64,000 nucleotides of DNA from the NCBI RefSeq assembly GCF_947259025.1, contig NZ_CAMYKO010000002.1, positions 293,692 to 357,691 of the forward strand, read 5' to 3'. A model generated the notes under the pieces. That model was given only the letters and a program-made list of their open reading frames with translations. It was not told where the DNA came from and did no database searches. The position numbers were made by a program, and so were the translations under genes. Positions 9,284 through 18,240 of the stretch are shown here, piece by piece. Position 1 is the stretch's first letter. The number at the start of each line of letters is the position of its first letter. This DNA is from an uncultured Methylophaga sp. GTDB lineage: Bacteria > Pseudomonadota > Gammaproteobacteria > Nitrosococcales > Methylophagaceae.

Positions 9284-9574
9284 GCAATACCTTTTTCACG
9301 GGACAGCGGTGCCGGTGGCAGCTGCCGATATGATTAGCGTTTTGAAGGAGGAGTCAGGCCGCCGCGAGGGAGTCGCCAGCGTCCGTAAAAAGACGCTGAT
9401 TATCCACGAAAGCCGGCTTCAAGTCCAGTCTGAATAAGAAATAGTGCCTTAATAACAAAGACTTATTTTTGTGTTTGGGATAAGTGAGCAGCGATTGGAA
9501 AATTCGCTTGTTTAATGGTGAAAAGTTCTCTATATTTTCTCTTCTCACTATTTTCTCAGACAAGGAATGGGATC
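9284..9574. promoter_or_regulatory. Divergent promoter region sulP / lexA
   Basis: About 290 bases between two divergent genes with no supportable coding frame. Upstream of lexA there is no canonical CTGT-N8-ACAG SOS box. Instead TATTTTCTC occurs twice as a direct repeat (9533-9541 and 9549-9557), sixteen bases apart and immediately before the lexA ribosome-binding site. This may be an autoregulatory operator; that is inference. Confidence 0.4.
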
Positions 9575-10183
9575 ATGCTGACTGAACGTGAACAACACAC
9601 ATTGGATTTTATTCGTCATTACATTGATGAACACGGACGTTCACCACTGGTCTCGGAAATTGCCGACGGGCTGGGGATCAGCTCGCAGGGCACCACCCAC
9701 CGCTATATTCAGGCGCTGGTCGATGCCGGTTTGCTGGAGCGACATGTTGGACGCACCCGCGGGCTCCGCCTGACCGAACAGGCTCAGCCCGAAGCTTTGG
9801 GTCCGCTGACTTTGCCGGTCATGGGCAAGATTGCTGCCGGGCGGCTGATTGAAGCGGTCGCCGATGAGTCGGAAATTGATCTGGGCGATATGTTCACCGG
9901 CAAAGATCGCTTTGTGCTGAAGGTGAATGGCGACTCCATGATCGACAAAGCCATTATGTCGGGCGATTACGTGGTGGTGCAGTCACAGTCGACCGCCCGC
10001 CACGGTGATATTGTGGTGGCGCTGGTCGATGGCTTTGATGCCACCCTGAAAACCCTGCTGCTCAATGATGATGGCACCATCACTCTGATGCCGGCCAATA
10101 TCGATTATGAGCCGGTGACGCTGCCTGCCGACCGGATCCGGATTCAGGGCGTCGTCGTGGGTCAGTTGAGAACCTACCCGTAA
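9575..10183 (+). CDS. lexA: LexA-type SOS repressor / self-cleaving peptidase
   Basis: Represses DNA-damage genes and is inactivated by RecA-stimulated self-cleavage. The start is the ATG giving MLTEREQHTLDFI, as in known LexA proteins, with AAGGAATGGG upstream; an in-frame upstream extension is rejected. At 202 residues it equals E. coli LexA. The winged-helix domain covers about 1-65 (SEIADGLGISSQGTTHRYI). The cleavage site is Ala88-Gly89, catalytic Ser121 lies in GDSM and Lys159 in ATLK. It heads a three-gene unit with a Y-family polymerase three bases downstream. It may be a second, dedicated LexA rather than the global one. Confidence 0.93.
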   Translation: MLTEREQHTLDFIRHYIDEHGRSPLVSEIADGLGISSQGTTHRYIQALVDAGLLERHVGRTRGLRLTEQAQPEALGPLTLPVMGKIAAGRLIEAVADESEIDLGDMFTGKDRFVLKVNGDSMIDKAIMSGDYVVVQSQSTARHGDIVVALVDGFDATLKTLLLNDDGTITLMPANIDYEPVTLPADRIRIQGVVVGQLRTYP

Positions 10184-10186
10184 ACC

Positions 10187-11428
10187 GTGAAACCGGATCG
10201 GCAACAACCCTGGGAGCGGCTGATTGCGTTGGTTGATATGAACTGCTTTTTTGCCCAGATCGAGCAGCAGGATTATCCATTCTGGCGCAACCGGCCGGTG
10301 GCGGTGACCAACGGCAAGCTGGGCAGCACCATTATTACCGCTTCCTACGAGGCCAGAAGTGTCGGTATTCATACCGGCATGCATTTGAAGGAAGCACGCC
10401 AGCTGTGTCCGGCGCTGATTCAGGCACCGAGTCGGCCTTATCGTTATGCTGCGGTGTCGTCCAGGATCATGGCTGCACTGCAGCACATCACACCGGATGT
10501 AGAAGTTTATTCAGTTGACGAGGCCTTTCTGGATGTCACCGCTTGTCAGCAGCTACATGGCAGTCCGCTGCAGATTGGTCAGTTGATTAAAAGCACGGTC
10601 AGTGAGGCTTCAGGGCTGACCTGCAGCGTAGGCCTGAGCGGTGACAAGACCACCGCCAAATTTGCTGCCAAGCTGGAAAAGCCGGATGGTCTGACCCTGA
10701 TCGCGCCGTGGCAGGCAGAGGCGCGTCTGGCCAATGAGCCGGTGACGGCATTGAGTGGCATCAGTGAGGGAATCAGCCGGTTTCTATCACGCTATGGCAT
10801 TGAGCGCTGTGGGGATATGAAAAAAGTGCCGATGAGTCTGATCGCCAAACGATTCGGTCATCCGGGACGGCGTATCTGGCTGATGGCACAGGGACGTGAC
10901 CCGGAGCCGGTGATTATTAATGTTAAAGATCCCAAAACGATAGGCCACGGCAAGGTCATGCCACCGGGGACCGCTGACAAGCAGACGGTGTTGACCTATT
11001 TTCAGCATATGTCGGAAAAAGTCGGTAGCCGACTGCGTAAGCATGGATTCCAGTCAGACCGTTTTTTTATTGGTATCAAAACCCGGCGTCAGGGCTGGCT
11101 GGCCACCAAAATCAAACTGGCTCAGGCTACTGATGACGGTGGCCTGATTTATGATTTGTGCCGCCGTTTTGTCAATGACTGCTTTGCCGGTGAAGACAGT
11201 CGCCAGGTTCAGGTGACCGCATTAAACCCGACCCTGGGACGTCAGGCGGATTTATTTATTGATAACCATGAACAGCACAAACGTCATGCACTGAATAATA
11301 CCGTGGATCAGATTAACGAGCGTTTCGGTGAGTTCACCGTCGCGCCCAGCCGGGTGATAGGACGCAGTGAAATGCCCAATGTGATTGCCCCGGCCTGGAA
11401 ACCGAGTGGACACAGGAAGACGATTTAA
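10187..11428 (+). CDS. Y-family translesion DNA polymerase (DinB/UmuC-like)
   Basis: Error-prone polymerase that copies past damaged bases. The 413-residue protein begins at GTG three bases after lexA; no ATG fits. Catalytic carboxylates are visible: Asp17 in LVDMNCFF and Asp111-Glu112 in SVDEAFLD. The finger/palm region has ASYEARSVGI, and the little-finger domain covers about 240-345. QADLF at 353-357 is a good match to the beta-clamp-binding pentapeptide. It is longer than E. coli DinB (351). Whether it is best called Pol IV or a UmuC relative needs a tree. Its place directly behind lexA suggests SOS control. Confidence 0.88.
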   Translation: MKPDRQQPWERLIALVDMNCFFAQIEQQDYPFWRNRPVAVTNGKLGSTIITASYEARSVGIHTGMHLKEARQLCPALIQAPSRPYRYAAVSSRIMAALQHITPDVEVYSVDEAFLDVTACQQLHGSPLQIGQLIKSTVSEASGLTCSVGLSGDKTTAKFAAKLEKPDGLTLIAPWQAEARLANEPVTALSGISEGISRFLSRYGIERCGDMKKVPMSLIAKRFGHPGRRIWLMAQGRDPEPVIINVKDPKTIGHGKVMPPGTADKQTVLTYFQHMSEKVGSRLRKHGFQSDRFFIGIKTRRQGWLATKIKLAQATDDGGLIYDLCRRFVNDCFAGEDSRQVQVTALNPTLGRQADLFIDNHEQHKRHALNNTVDQINERFGEFTVAPSRVIGRSEMPNVIAPAWKPSGHRKTI

Positions 11429-11869
11429 ATGTGTGGCGGTGTTTATTTCAAACACGGCGACGCGGTGATGCGGATGTTTTTTCCCAATCCCAAGGCTGTG
11501 CTGCCGATATTACTGCAGGATGGCAATATCCAGTTGCTTGCCTGGGGCCGACGTCAGAAACAACAGGGCCGCCTGCCGGCCACTGGCTGGGCGCAACTGG
11601 ATGCGATTTACTCGGGCCGCTGGGACAAATTTTTTCCTATCCCGGTCAAGATTCCGGTGCTGAGCTTTATGGAAAAGGATCTGGAAGGCCAAACCCACTG
11701 GTATGACCTGCAGAAAGGGCAGTTCATTCAGGGGCTGATTGCCCGTGATCACAATGAAAGACGGGTTTATGTGGTGACGATTCAGCCGGAACTGGAAGAT
11801 GCTCAGATCCACAGTCGCTGGCCGCGTGTGGTGCAGGCCGGAGAGAAAACCTTCGATCCCCAGGGTTAA
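11429..11869 (+). CDS. Compact SRAP-like protein (possible abasic-site crosslinking protein)
   Basis: A 146-residue protein whose ATG directly abuts the polymerase stop codon. Three features match the SRAP (YedK/HMCES) family, which crosslinks to abasic sites through its N-terminal cysteine: Met1-Cys2-Gly at the start; Glu82 in FMEKD, placed like the catalytic Glu of the GFYEW motif; and His128 in IHSRWP, matching the conserved IHDRMP. The protein is much shorter than the usual 200-240 residues and ordinary homology may miss it. Context with lexA and a translesion polymerase fits DNA-damage tolerance. Function is inferred from these residues and location. Confidence 0.6.
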   Translation: MCGGVYFKHGDAVMRMFFPNPKAVLPILLQDGNIQLLAWGRRQKQQGRLPATGWAQLDAIYSGRWDKFFPIPVKIPVLSFMEKDLEGQTHWYDLQKGQFIQGLIARDHNERRVYVVTIQPELEDAQIHSRWPRVVQAGEKTFDPQG

Positions 11870-12396
11870 CTGCTCAGTACCCGGCTGTGAAGGCGGGTCT
11901 GGGTACAGTTGCCACCGTCTTTTTTTGCTTGCACAACGTGACGCTGGGCGGTGGCCAGCATGTCGAGTACGCCGTAGTTGTCGTTTTTCACCGGTGAATA
12001 AGTGGTATGTCCGATGCTGACAGTGGCGTAACGTCCGGTGGGTGAGTGGGGATGAAAAATTTCCAGGGCGGCGACGGCTTTTTGCAGCCGGGTAGCCAGT
12101 TGTTTGCTCTGGCGGAATGTCATCTGCGACGTGATAGCCATGATCTGCTTGCGATTGAAGCGTGCAATGTAGTCGGTTTCGCGGTGAAACTGTTGCCCGA
12201 TGGTATTGAGAATTTTCTCAAAGCAGACCGATTTGTTTTCCAGCAGGGAGAACTTGTCGACATCGATAATAAACATGGATACCGAAAATTCACCGGTCAC
12301 GGCATGCCGCCAGTGATCGATGAGATGCTCCAGCAGTCCGGTCTGATCAATCAGAATGTCATCAGTTGCTGCTGCTTCTTGGCTTTGAGTATCCAT
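11866..12396 (-). CDS. Degenerate GGDEF-domain protein
   Basis: A soluble 176-residue protein that keeps the GGDEF-fold pattern (FIIDVDKFSLLEN, then DYIARF, then VSIGHTTYSPV and MLATAQRHVVQAKKDGGN). The signature GGDEF loop is replaced by FNRKQIM, so diguanylate cyclase activity is very unlikely; it may bind nucleotide or act by protein contact. It is the last gene of the minus-strand glucosylglycerate operon, 69 bases after galU, and converges on the SRAP-like gene with a four-base tail overlap. No clear Shine-Dalgarno was seen. Its role in osmolyte control would be speculative. Confidence 0.7.
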   Translation of the reverse strand: MDTQSQEAAATDDILIDQTGLLEHLIDHWRHAVTGEFSVSMFIIDVDKFSLLENKSVCFEKILNTIGQQFHRETDYIARFNRKQIMAITSQMTFRQSKQLATRLQKAVAALEIFHPHSPTGRYATVSIGHTTYSPVKNDNYGVLDMLATAQRHVVQAKKDGGNCTQTRLHSRVLSS

Positions 12397-12465
12397 GGTT
12401 CATCATAGTTTGTCCCTACCAGTTCCATCATAGCAGGACTGGAACCGGCAGGGCTCAGGTCAGGA

Positions 12466-13314
12466 TTACTTGTGGTCGCGCTGATAATAATAATTGGTCG
12501 CTTCCACAAAACCGTCGATGCTGCCGCAATCAAAGCGATGGCCTTTGAATTTGAGTGCCAGCACCCGCTTTTCCTGGGCCATAGCGCGGATAGCATCGGT
12601 GATCTGCACTTCGCCATTGGTGCCCGGCGGCGTATTGCGGATGTAATCGAAAATATCCGGCGTCAGCACGTAACGGCCAATGATGCCCATGCTGCTGGGG
12701 GCGTCTTCGGGTTTGGGTTTTTCCACCATATCGTCCACTTCAAACACGCCGTCTTCGATTTCACGGCCGGAAATCACCCCGTAGCTGCTGATGTTGTCGC
12801 CCGGCACCTCTTCAATGGCGATAACACTGCAGTTGTATTTTTCGTACAACTCAACCAGCTGACCCAGCGCACGCTTACCTTCCGTGCCTTCCGGGTGGGC
12901 GCACAGGTCATCGGCAAGAATAACGGCAAAAGGCTCATCACCGATAATCGGTTCACCGGTCAGAATCGCATGACCCAGACCCAGCATGGCGCGCTGGCGG
13001 ATAAAGATGAAGTCAGAGTTATCCATCACATTGCGGATATCTTCCAGATAGGATTCCTTGCTGGAGCCTTTGATCTCCTGTTCCAGCTCGTAGCTGGTAT
13101 CGAAATGATCGGCAATGGCGCGTTTACCTCGGCCGGTAATAAAGCCGCATTCGGTGGCGCCGGCTTCAACGGCTTCTTCCACACCGTATTGAATCAGGGG
13201 CTTATTGACGATGGGCAACATTTCCTTGGGCATGGCCTTGGTGGCCGGCAGGAAGCGGGTGCCGTAACCGGCAACCGGAAACAGGCATTTGCGAATTGGT
13301 TTAACTTCAGACAT
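12466..13314 (-). CDS. galU: UTP-glucose-1-phosphate uridylyltransferase GalU
   Basis: Makes UDP-glucose from glucose 1-phosphate and UTP. The 282-residue enzyme has the nucleotidyltransferase signature GYGTRFLPATKAMPKEMLP, with KPLIQYGVEEA, VILADDLCAHP and a C-terminal KGHRFDCGSIDGF. AAGGAAAA precedes the start. It follows a GH13 phosphorylase and GpgS on the same strand. Glucose 1-phosphate released from glucosylglycerate could therefore be reactivated to UDP-glucose for resynthesis. It probably also serves envelope polysaccharides. Confidence 0.96.
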   Translation of the reverse strand: MSEVKPIRKCLFPVAGYGTRFLPATKAMPKEMLPIVNKPLIQYGVEEAVEAGATECGFITGRGKRAIADHFDTSYELEQEIKGSSKESYLEDIRNVMDNSDFIFIRQRAMLGLGHAILTGEPIIGDEPFAVILADDLCAHPEGTEGKRALGQLVELYEKYNCSVIAIEEVPGDNISSYGVISGREIEDGVFEVDDMVEKPKPEDAPSSMGIIGRYVLTPDIFDYIRNTPPGTNGEVQITDAIRAMAQEKRVLALKFKGHRFDCGSIDGFVEATNYYYQRDHK

Positions 13315-13387
13315 GCAATTTTCCTTTTTGAAGCATCAGGAGCTTAATAAAACTGTAACAGTTGATTGTGAATGTACCATGACAATC

Positions 13388-15142
13388 CTAGCCGTTGGTG
13401 ATCCACAACACCTGATAGGGGGCGAGGGTGAAGACTTCGGTGCTTTCATCAAAAATATGACCACTGATCAAATCCCACCAGCGGTCAGTCACAATCAGGT
13501 TGAGTTCGGCAATCCGCAGTGGCTGCGGCGTGTCGCTGACATTAAAAATACAAAAAATACTTTGCCTTCTGTCCATACTCTGCCGCCAGAAGCCGAACAA
13601 TTGTTCGCCCATATGCAAAGTGAACTGGGTGGCATTGGGGTGAAAAGCGCGCTGTTGCTGGCGCAGATGTACCAGTTTTTTGAGCAGACCGGAGACCTTG
13701 GCATGCTGTGACTCGGGATTGGCAAGCTCACTCTGTAGCTGCTCATAGTCCCACTCGTGGCGATTGATACCGCGGTTTTGTCCGCTGCGTTCGAGTTTTT
13801 CCATATCGTTACTGGTCGCCAGCAGACTGTGGATATAAATACCGGGAATGCCTTCCAGTGCCAGCATAATCGCATGAGCGCAGATAAAACGGTCAATATT
13901 CCATTCATCCTTGCCCTGAGTCGTGCCCTGCAAGGCATCAAATAGTGAGATATTGATTTCATAGGGCTTTTTCACACCATTGTCGCCGGCGCGCCAGGAA
14001 ATCTGGCCGCCAAACTGCTGCATCGTGCTGATCAGTGAGGCGATTTCTGAATCTGACAGCAGGCCTTCAGCGGGTCTCAGACCAATGCCGTCATGCGAGG
14101 CAATAAAGTTGAAATAAGCGGTGCCGTTCTGCGCCGGCGGCATGCTCATCAGCCATTGTTTGAGATAAAAACAGTTGCCGGTGACCAGCGTGTTCACCAG
14201 CAGTGGCGGAAGGGAGAAATTGTAAATGCAGTGGGCTTCGTTGGCATTACCGAAATAACTGAGGTTTTCACGGTTGGGAATATTGGTTTCAGTAATGATC
14301 ACGGCATCGGGCTGCGCATGCTGGATCAGGCTGCGCATTAGCCTCACCACTTCATGCGTTTCTGCCAGATTGAGGCAGCTGGTCCCCGGTTTTTTCCATA
14401 GAAAGGCCACCGCATCAAGACGGAAAATACGTATGCCCTTATCCAGGTAAAAGCGCACAATTTGGATAAATTCTTTCAGCACTTCAAGATTGCGGAAATC
14501 AAAATCCACCTGGGTATGGCTGAAGGTGCACCAGACATACTTTGTGCCATCAGCAGTTTCGGTCTCGCGCAGCAGCGGGCTGGTACGTGGCCGCACCACC
14601 TGGCTGACCGGGGTATCGGGTGCGGTGGTGTAGAAATAATCATGACCCGGTCCTTCGCCCTTGATGAAGTTATCAAACCACTCACCGCTGCTGGAACCAT
14701 GGTTAATGACCAGATCGGCCATCAGCCGGTAGTCGCCGGCAATGGCTTCAATATCGTCCCAGTCACCCAGTTTGTCATTGACCTGGTAATAATCCATGAC
14801 GGCAAACCCGTCATCGGAGCAGAACGGGAAGAAAGGCAGGATATGTACACCGTTGATAAAACCTTTGACCTCGGCATCAAGGAAGCGATGCAGGGTTTTC
14901 AACGGCGCTTCGTCTTGCTGTTGCACGCTGTTGCCATAGGTGATCAGCACCATATCCTGCTGATCCCAGTTGTTCTTGTGCGGGACGGTGTCGTGAAACT
15001 CCTCGTCCAGTCGCATAAGCGTGATGATTTCCTTGCACAAAGCATCGACCGAAAGCTGCGGTGCAACCTCATGGTAAATCGCCCGCAGGTGGTAACTGAC
15101 GGTTTGTTTCAGTAAATGCAGTTGTTCTTCACTGGCTGTCAT
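13388..15142 (-). CDS. GH13_18 phosphorylase, probably glucosylglycerate phosphorylase
   Basis: A 584-residue sucrose-phosphorylase-family enzyme that would split glucosylglycerate with phosphate into glucose 1-phosphate and glycerate. The barrel motifs are complete: nucleophile Asp243 in IFRLDAVAF, acid/base Glu285 in ITETNIP and transition-state Asp351 in ASHDGIG. Sucrose phosphorylase, glucosylglycerol phosphorylase and glucosylglycerate phosphorylase share this fold. The last is favoured because the next gene upstream in the operon is GpgS, 13 bases away, and the one before carries a glycerate-kinase-like domain. Specificity is inferred from context. Confidence 0.82.
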   Translation of the reverse strand: MTASEEQLHLLKQTVSYHLRAIYHEVAPQLSVDALCKEIITLMRLDEEFHDTVPHKNNWDQQDMVLITYGNSVQQQDEAPLKTLHRFLDAEVKGFINGVHILPFFPFCSDDGFAVMDYYQVNDKLGDWDDIEAIAGDYRLMADLVINHGSSSGEWFDNFIKGEGPGHDYFYTTAPDTPVSQVVRPRTSPLLRETETADGTKYVWCTFSHTQVDFDFRNLEVLKEFIQIVRFYLDKGIRIFRLDAVAFLWKKPGTSCLNLAETHEVVRLMRSLIQHAQPDAVIITETNIPNRENLSYFGNANEAHCIYNFSLPPLLVNTLVTGNCFYLKQWLMSMPPAQNGTAYFNFIASHDGIGLRPAEGLLSDSEIASLISTMQQFGGQISWRAGDNGVKKPYEINISLFDALQGTTQGKDEWNIDRFICAHAIMLALEGIPGIYIHSLLATSNDMEKLERSGQNRGINRHEWDYEQLQSELANPESQHAKVSGLLKKLVHLRQQQRAFHPNATQFTLHMGEQLFGFWRQSMDRRQSIFCIFNVSDTPQPLRIAELNLIVTDRWWDLISGHIFDESTEVFTLAPYQVLWITNG

Positions 15143-15155
15143 TAATCTCAGATCC

Positions 15156-16379
15156 TCAGGCAGAAAATTCCTGGTAGTCGGCTTCTACGGCTTCATACAG
15201 GCGTTCAAAGATATCCGGCAATGCGCTCTGGACACGGCTCCAGCTTGGCGTGAACGGGGTTTCCATCGGGTTTTCCAGAAACATCTGACCGGCATCCATA
15301 ATGTTCTTGGCAAACATTTCCACCGATTCTTCTTCCTGGTGAATATCAAAGTTGAGCCCGTTCATCACCGCATCATTGCGATAGGTTTCCACGAAATCGA
15401 GCGCAATCCGGTAGTAGGTTGCCTTGAGGCTGCGGAAGGCTTCCGGTGAGAACACCACGCCCTTGGTGGCCAGTTTGCGGAACAGAGATTTGGCAATATC
15501 GATCGACATTTTTGACAGGCCGCCACGCTGGTCATCCAGCGATAAGTCCTGGTGTTTATGATCATAGGCATCGGCTACATCGACCTGACACAGTCGGTTA
15601 TTGGCGTAGTTGCGGTGCATTTCCGACAATACGCCGATTTCCAGCCCCCAGTCGCTGGGAATACGGATATCGGTCAGCACATCACGACGGAAGGAAAACT
15701 CACCGGCCAACGGGTAACGGTAGCTATCCATATATTCCAGGTAAGGGTGGGAGCCGATAACCGATTTCAGTGAACGGATTAACGGTGTCACCAGTAGCCG
15801 GTTCACGCGGCCATTAAGTTTGCCACCAGCCACGCGGGCGTAATAGCCCTTGCAGAACTCGTAGTTGAACATCGGGTTGGCCACCGGGTAAATCAGCCGA
15901 GCCAGCAGTTCGCTGGTGTAGGTGACGATATCGCAGTCATGCAGGGCAATCGATTCGGTCTTGCCTGAAGCCAGTATGTAGCCCATGCAATACCAGACAT
16001 TGCGGCCTTTGCCCATTTCCTTGGGGGCCAGTCCCAGAGATTGCAGTTCGGCATCGATGGCTTTCAGTCTGGGGCCGTCATTCCACAGAATCCGGTGGTG
16101 CTGGGGCAGAGTATTAAAAAATTGAATGGCATGGCGATACTGGTTTTCATCCGCCCGATCCAGGCCAATGACGATTTCCGACAGATAAGGCACATTTTTC
16201 AATTGCTGCACGATATTGGGCAGCGCTTCCCCTTCCAGTTCAGAGAACAGGGAGGGCAGCAGCAGGCCCATCGGCCGTTGTTTGCTGAACTGCAGCAGGT
16301 CACTCTCCAGATCGGCGAGATGACGGTGAGTCAGGTTATGTAAGGTGGTAATAATCCCATTCTGGTAGAAATCAGCCAT
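15156..16379 (-). CDS. gpgS: Glucosyl-3-phosphoglycerate synthase GpgS
   Basis: GT81 retaining glycosyltransferase: transfers glucose from UDP- (or ADP-) glucose to 3-phosphoglycerate, the first step of glucosylglycerate synthesis. The 407-residue protein has the metal-binding DCD at 148-150 (ALHDCDIV), the family segment [16 protein letters not shown] and the late YDHKHQDLS. The start is the ATG giving [10 protein letters not shown]; an upstream extension inside the neighbouring gene is rejected. The ATG overlaps the end of the kinase-phosphatase gene by eight bases, so translation is coupled. Confidence 0.93.
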   Translation of the reverse strand: MADFYQNGIITTLHNLTHRHLADLESDLLQFSKQRPMGLLLPSLFSELEGEALPNIVQQLKNVPYLSEIVIGLDRADENQYRHAIQFFNTLPQHHRILWNDGPRLKAIDAELQSLGLAPKEMGKGRNVWYCMGYILASGKTESIALHDCDIVTYTSELLARLIYPVANPMFNYEFCKGYYARVAGGKLNGRVNRLLVTPLIRSLKSVIGSHPYLEYMDSYRYPLAGEFSFRRDVLTDIRIPSDWGLEIGVLSEMHRNYANNRLCQVDVADAYDHKHQDLSLDDQRGGLSKMSIDIAKSLFRKLATKGVVFSPEAFRSLKATYYRIALDFVETYRNDAVMNGLNFDIHQEEESVEMFAKNIMDAGQMFLENPMETPFTPSWSRVQSALPDIFERLYEAVEADYQEFSA

Positions 16380-18129
16380 GATTGCCTCGGGGTTGCGTGG
16401 ATGAATCGGGATGCAGCGTTGCATCGAGTATCTGATTAACACCTTCGGCCCAGCCTTTGGGCCCGGTGTGGGTGGAGATGGTCAGGTTCTGTTCGCGGTT
16501 GACGGTGGGCAGCGGATGGACCGGTGAGCGGATTAGCAGGGCATAGTCTGCCTGCTCCAGCATGGCCTGATCATTCTGACTGTCACCGATGGCCAGCGAC
16601 AGCATGGTTTTATCGAGCTCGGCGGCCTGGAAAATCTGGGTCAGCCATCGTAAGGCCCGGCCTTTGTTACAGTCACCGGAGACATGCATGAACCGACCAC
16701 CTTCGAGGATGTGGGCACCAGCCTGTTGCAGCTCTTCGATAAACTGTTGTTTGAGATTGCCGTTGCCCTGCCAGGCTATTGGCTCACCGAACTGTCGGCG
16801 TGCAGCCCGGGCCGCGGCGTGGACATTGAGTCCTGTCATCGCAATAATGCCGTCAATACCGGCATCGGTAAAAGTTTTGAATTCACCGGCATAACGGGGA
16901 CGCAATTGCTCGATAAGCTGCTGCCACTTTTTACGTGGTTCAACAAAGGCTTTAATCCAGTAACCGTCTTTTTCTACCGTGTCTTCGGGTTGCTTTTCAA
17001 AGTAGCCGACTGGAATAAATACCGCCGCGCCGTTTTCAACAATGAACGGGTGGGCGTTGTTCAGACTGTCTCGCAGCAGTTCGACCTCGGCCTGGGTTTT
17101 ACTGGTTACCGGCATGACCGGGATGTGTACAGAGGCCAGTGCCTTGAGCGTGGGAACGGCATCATCAAAATGATAGTTGTGATGATCAAGCAGGCTGCCG
17201 TCCATATCGGTAAAGATCAGCCATTGCTTGTCTTTCATGGCTGAGAGCTTAGGTGGTCTGGATGTCAGTTTGGTGATTTGCCGGGAGGCATTGAGTTCAA
17301 AAAGGTAGTGAACACGTTCGGGCAGAGTATTGAGGGTATTTTCTGTGATTCGCTGGTAAAACTTGATAAAGCGGGACAGTTGCAGTTCATCCATCACCTG
17401 GCTTTGCTGCTGCGCGTTTTGACGTAGCTTGTTTTCCTGTTCCAGCCGCCAGTTATAGATGCAGTCAAACGACGGGGCTTTCAGCATGATCCAGATATCA
17501 ATCAGGTCAAACAAAGCGGGGTAGAAGCGGGCGAGCTGCTCATTAACGTAGCGGCGCCAGTGTCCGTCGCTGTCTTCATTGGCTTCCAGATCGTTAACCG
17601 CCTGTGAGAGTGCCGCCTCATCTTCGGCTGTGGCACCCAGGCACCAACCTTCCAGTAGTATGATGTCTACCGGTTCATTAATACATGATGCAAACTCGGG
17701 TGGAGACCGATCGTCGGTGGCTTTATTGAAACGTGGTACAAACACCGGCAGGTGTCGGTGCAGTAAATCACTCAAGGTTTTTCTTGCCAGGGCAATGTCA
17801 TGGGTGCCGGGCACGCCACGCGTGGCCAGCAGCGGATGAATGCCCGAAGCCAGCGTTTGTCGCTCGTTGCGGGTGAAGTAAAAGTCATCCAGTGACAGGG
17901 TGACAGCGCGCAGGCCCTGTTGCTCGAGTAAAAACTGCAAACACGCCGCGAGGGTGCTTTTACCCGAGCCCTGAGCGCCGTTAATACCGACGATTAAGGG
18001 GCGCTTTGCACTATTATGGTGCGATTTTATCGTCTCTGACAGAGGGGCAAACCATTCCTTGATCAGTCCCCGGTAGCTGTCCGGTAACTGTTGCTGTCTG
18101 AGAAAGCCGGTAATATCAGTGTCCAGCAT
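16372..18129 (-). CDS. Fusion: P-loop glycerate kinase-like domain + glucosyl(mannosyl)-3-phosphoglycerate phosphatase
   Basis: A 585-residue two-domain protein. Residues about 1-285 form a P-loop kinase of the plant/fungal-type D-glycerate kinase family: Walker A GINGAQGSGKST at 48-59, then LDDFYFTRNER, RGVPGTHD and LLEGWCLG. Residues about 300-570 form a Cof-type HAD phosphatase related to mannosyl-3-phosphoglycerate phosphatase: DMDG at 308-311, VTSKTQAEV, VENGAAVFIP and IGDSQNDQAML. The phosphatase half would finish glucosylglycerate synthesis after GpgS. The kinase half would return glycerate, released by the phosphorylase, to phosphoglycerate. It heads the five-gene operon. The activities are family-based; the fusion is directly visible. 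Confidence 0.88.
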   Translation of the reverse strand: MLDTDITGFLRQQQLPDSYRGLIKEWFAPLSETIKSHHNSAKRPLIVGINGAQGSGKSTLAACLQFLLEQQGLRAVTLSLDDFYFTRNERQTLASGIHPLLATRGVPGTHDIALARKTLSDLLHRHLPVFVPRFNKATDDRSPPEFASCINEPVDIILLEGWCLGATAEDEAALSQAVNDLEANEDSDGHWRRYVNEQLARFYPALFDLIDIWIMLKAPSFDCIYNWRLEQENKLRQNAQQQSQVMDELQLSRFIKFYQRITENTLNTLPERVHYLFELNASRQITKLTSRPPKLSAMKDKQWLIFTDMDGSLLDHHNYHFDDAVPTLKALASVHIPVMPVTSKTQAEVELLRDSLNNAHPFIVENGAAVFIPVGYFEKQPEDTVEKDGYWIKAFVEPRKKWQQLIEQLRPRYAGEFKTFTDAGIDGIIAMTGLNVHAAARAARRQFGEPIAWQGNGNLKQQFIEELQQAGAHILEGGRFMHVSGDCNKGRALRWLTQIFQAAELDKTMLSLAIGDSQNDQAMLEQADYALLIRSPVHPLPTVNREQNLTISTHTGPKGWAEGVNQILDATLHPDSSTQPRGNHG

Positions 18130-18240
18130 ATCCGTGTCTCTTGCTCTGTTTTGAAAAGGTTAAAGCAGTCAACGCAATATTCGTACCGCGTGATACATTG
18201 ACAGCTTTATTCAAGCTTAAAGACTGATAGAGCGGTTGTT

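Noticed and set aside
8787..9437. Open frame of 216 codons opposite sulP
   Set aside because: Antisense to the SulP core; composition is low-complexity and lacks a ribosome-binding site.
12472..13347. Open frame of 291 codons opposite galU
   Set aside because: It is antisense to a clear, motif-complete GalU gene; its translation has no recognisable domain and follows from the codon bias of the real gene.
14462..15115. Open frame of 217 codons opposite the GH13 phosphorylase
   Set aside because: Antisense shadow; the opposite strand carries all catalytic GH13 residues.
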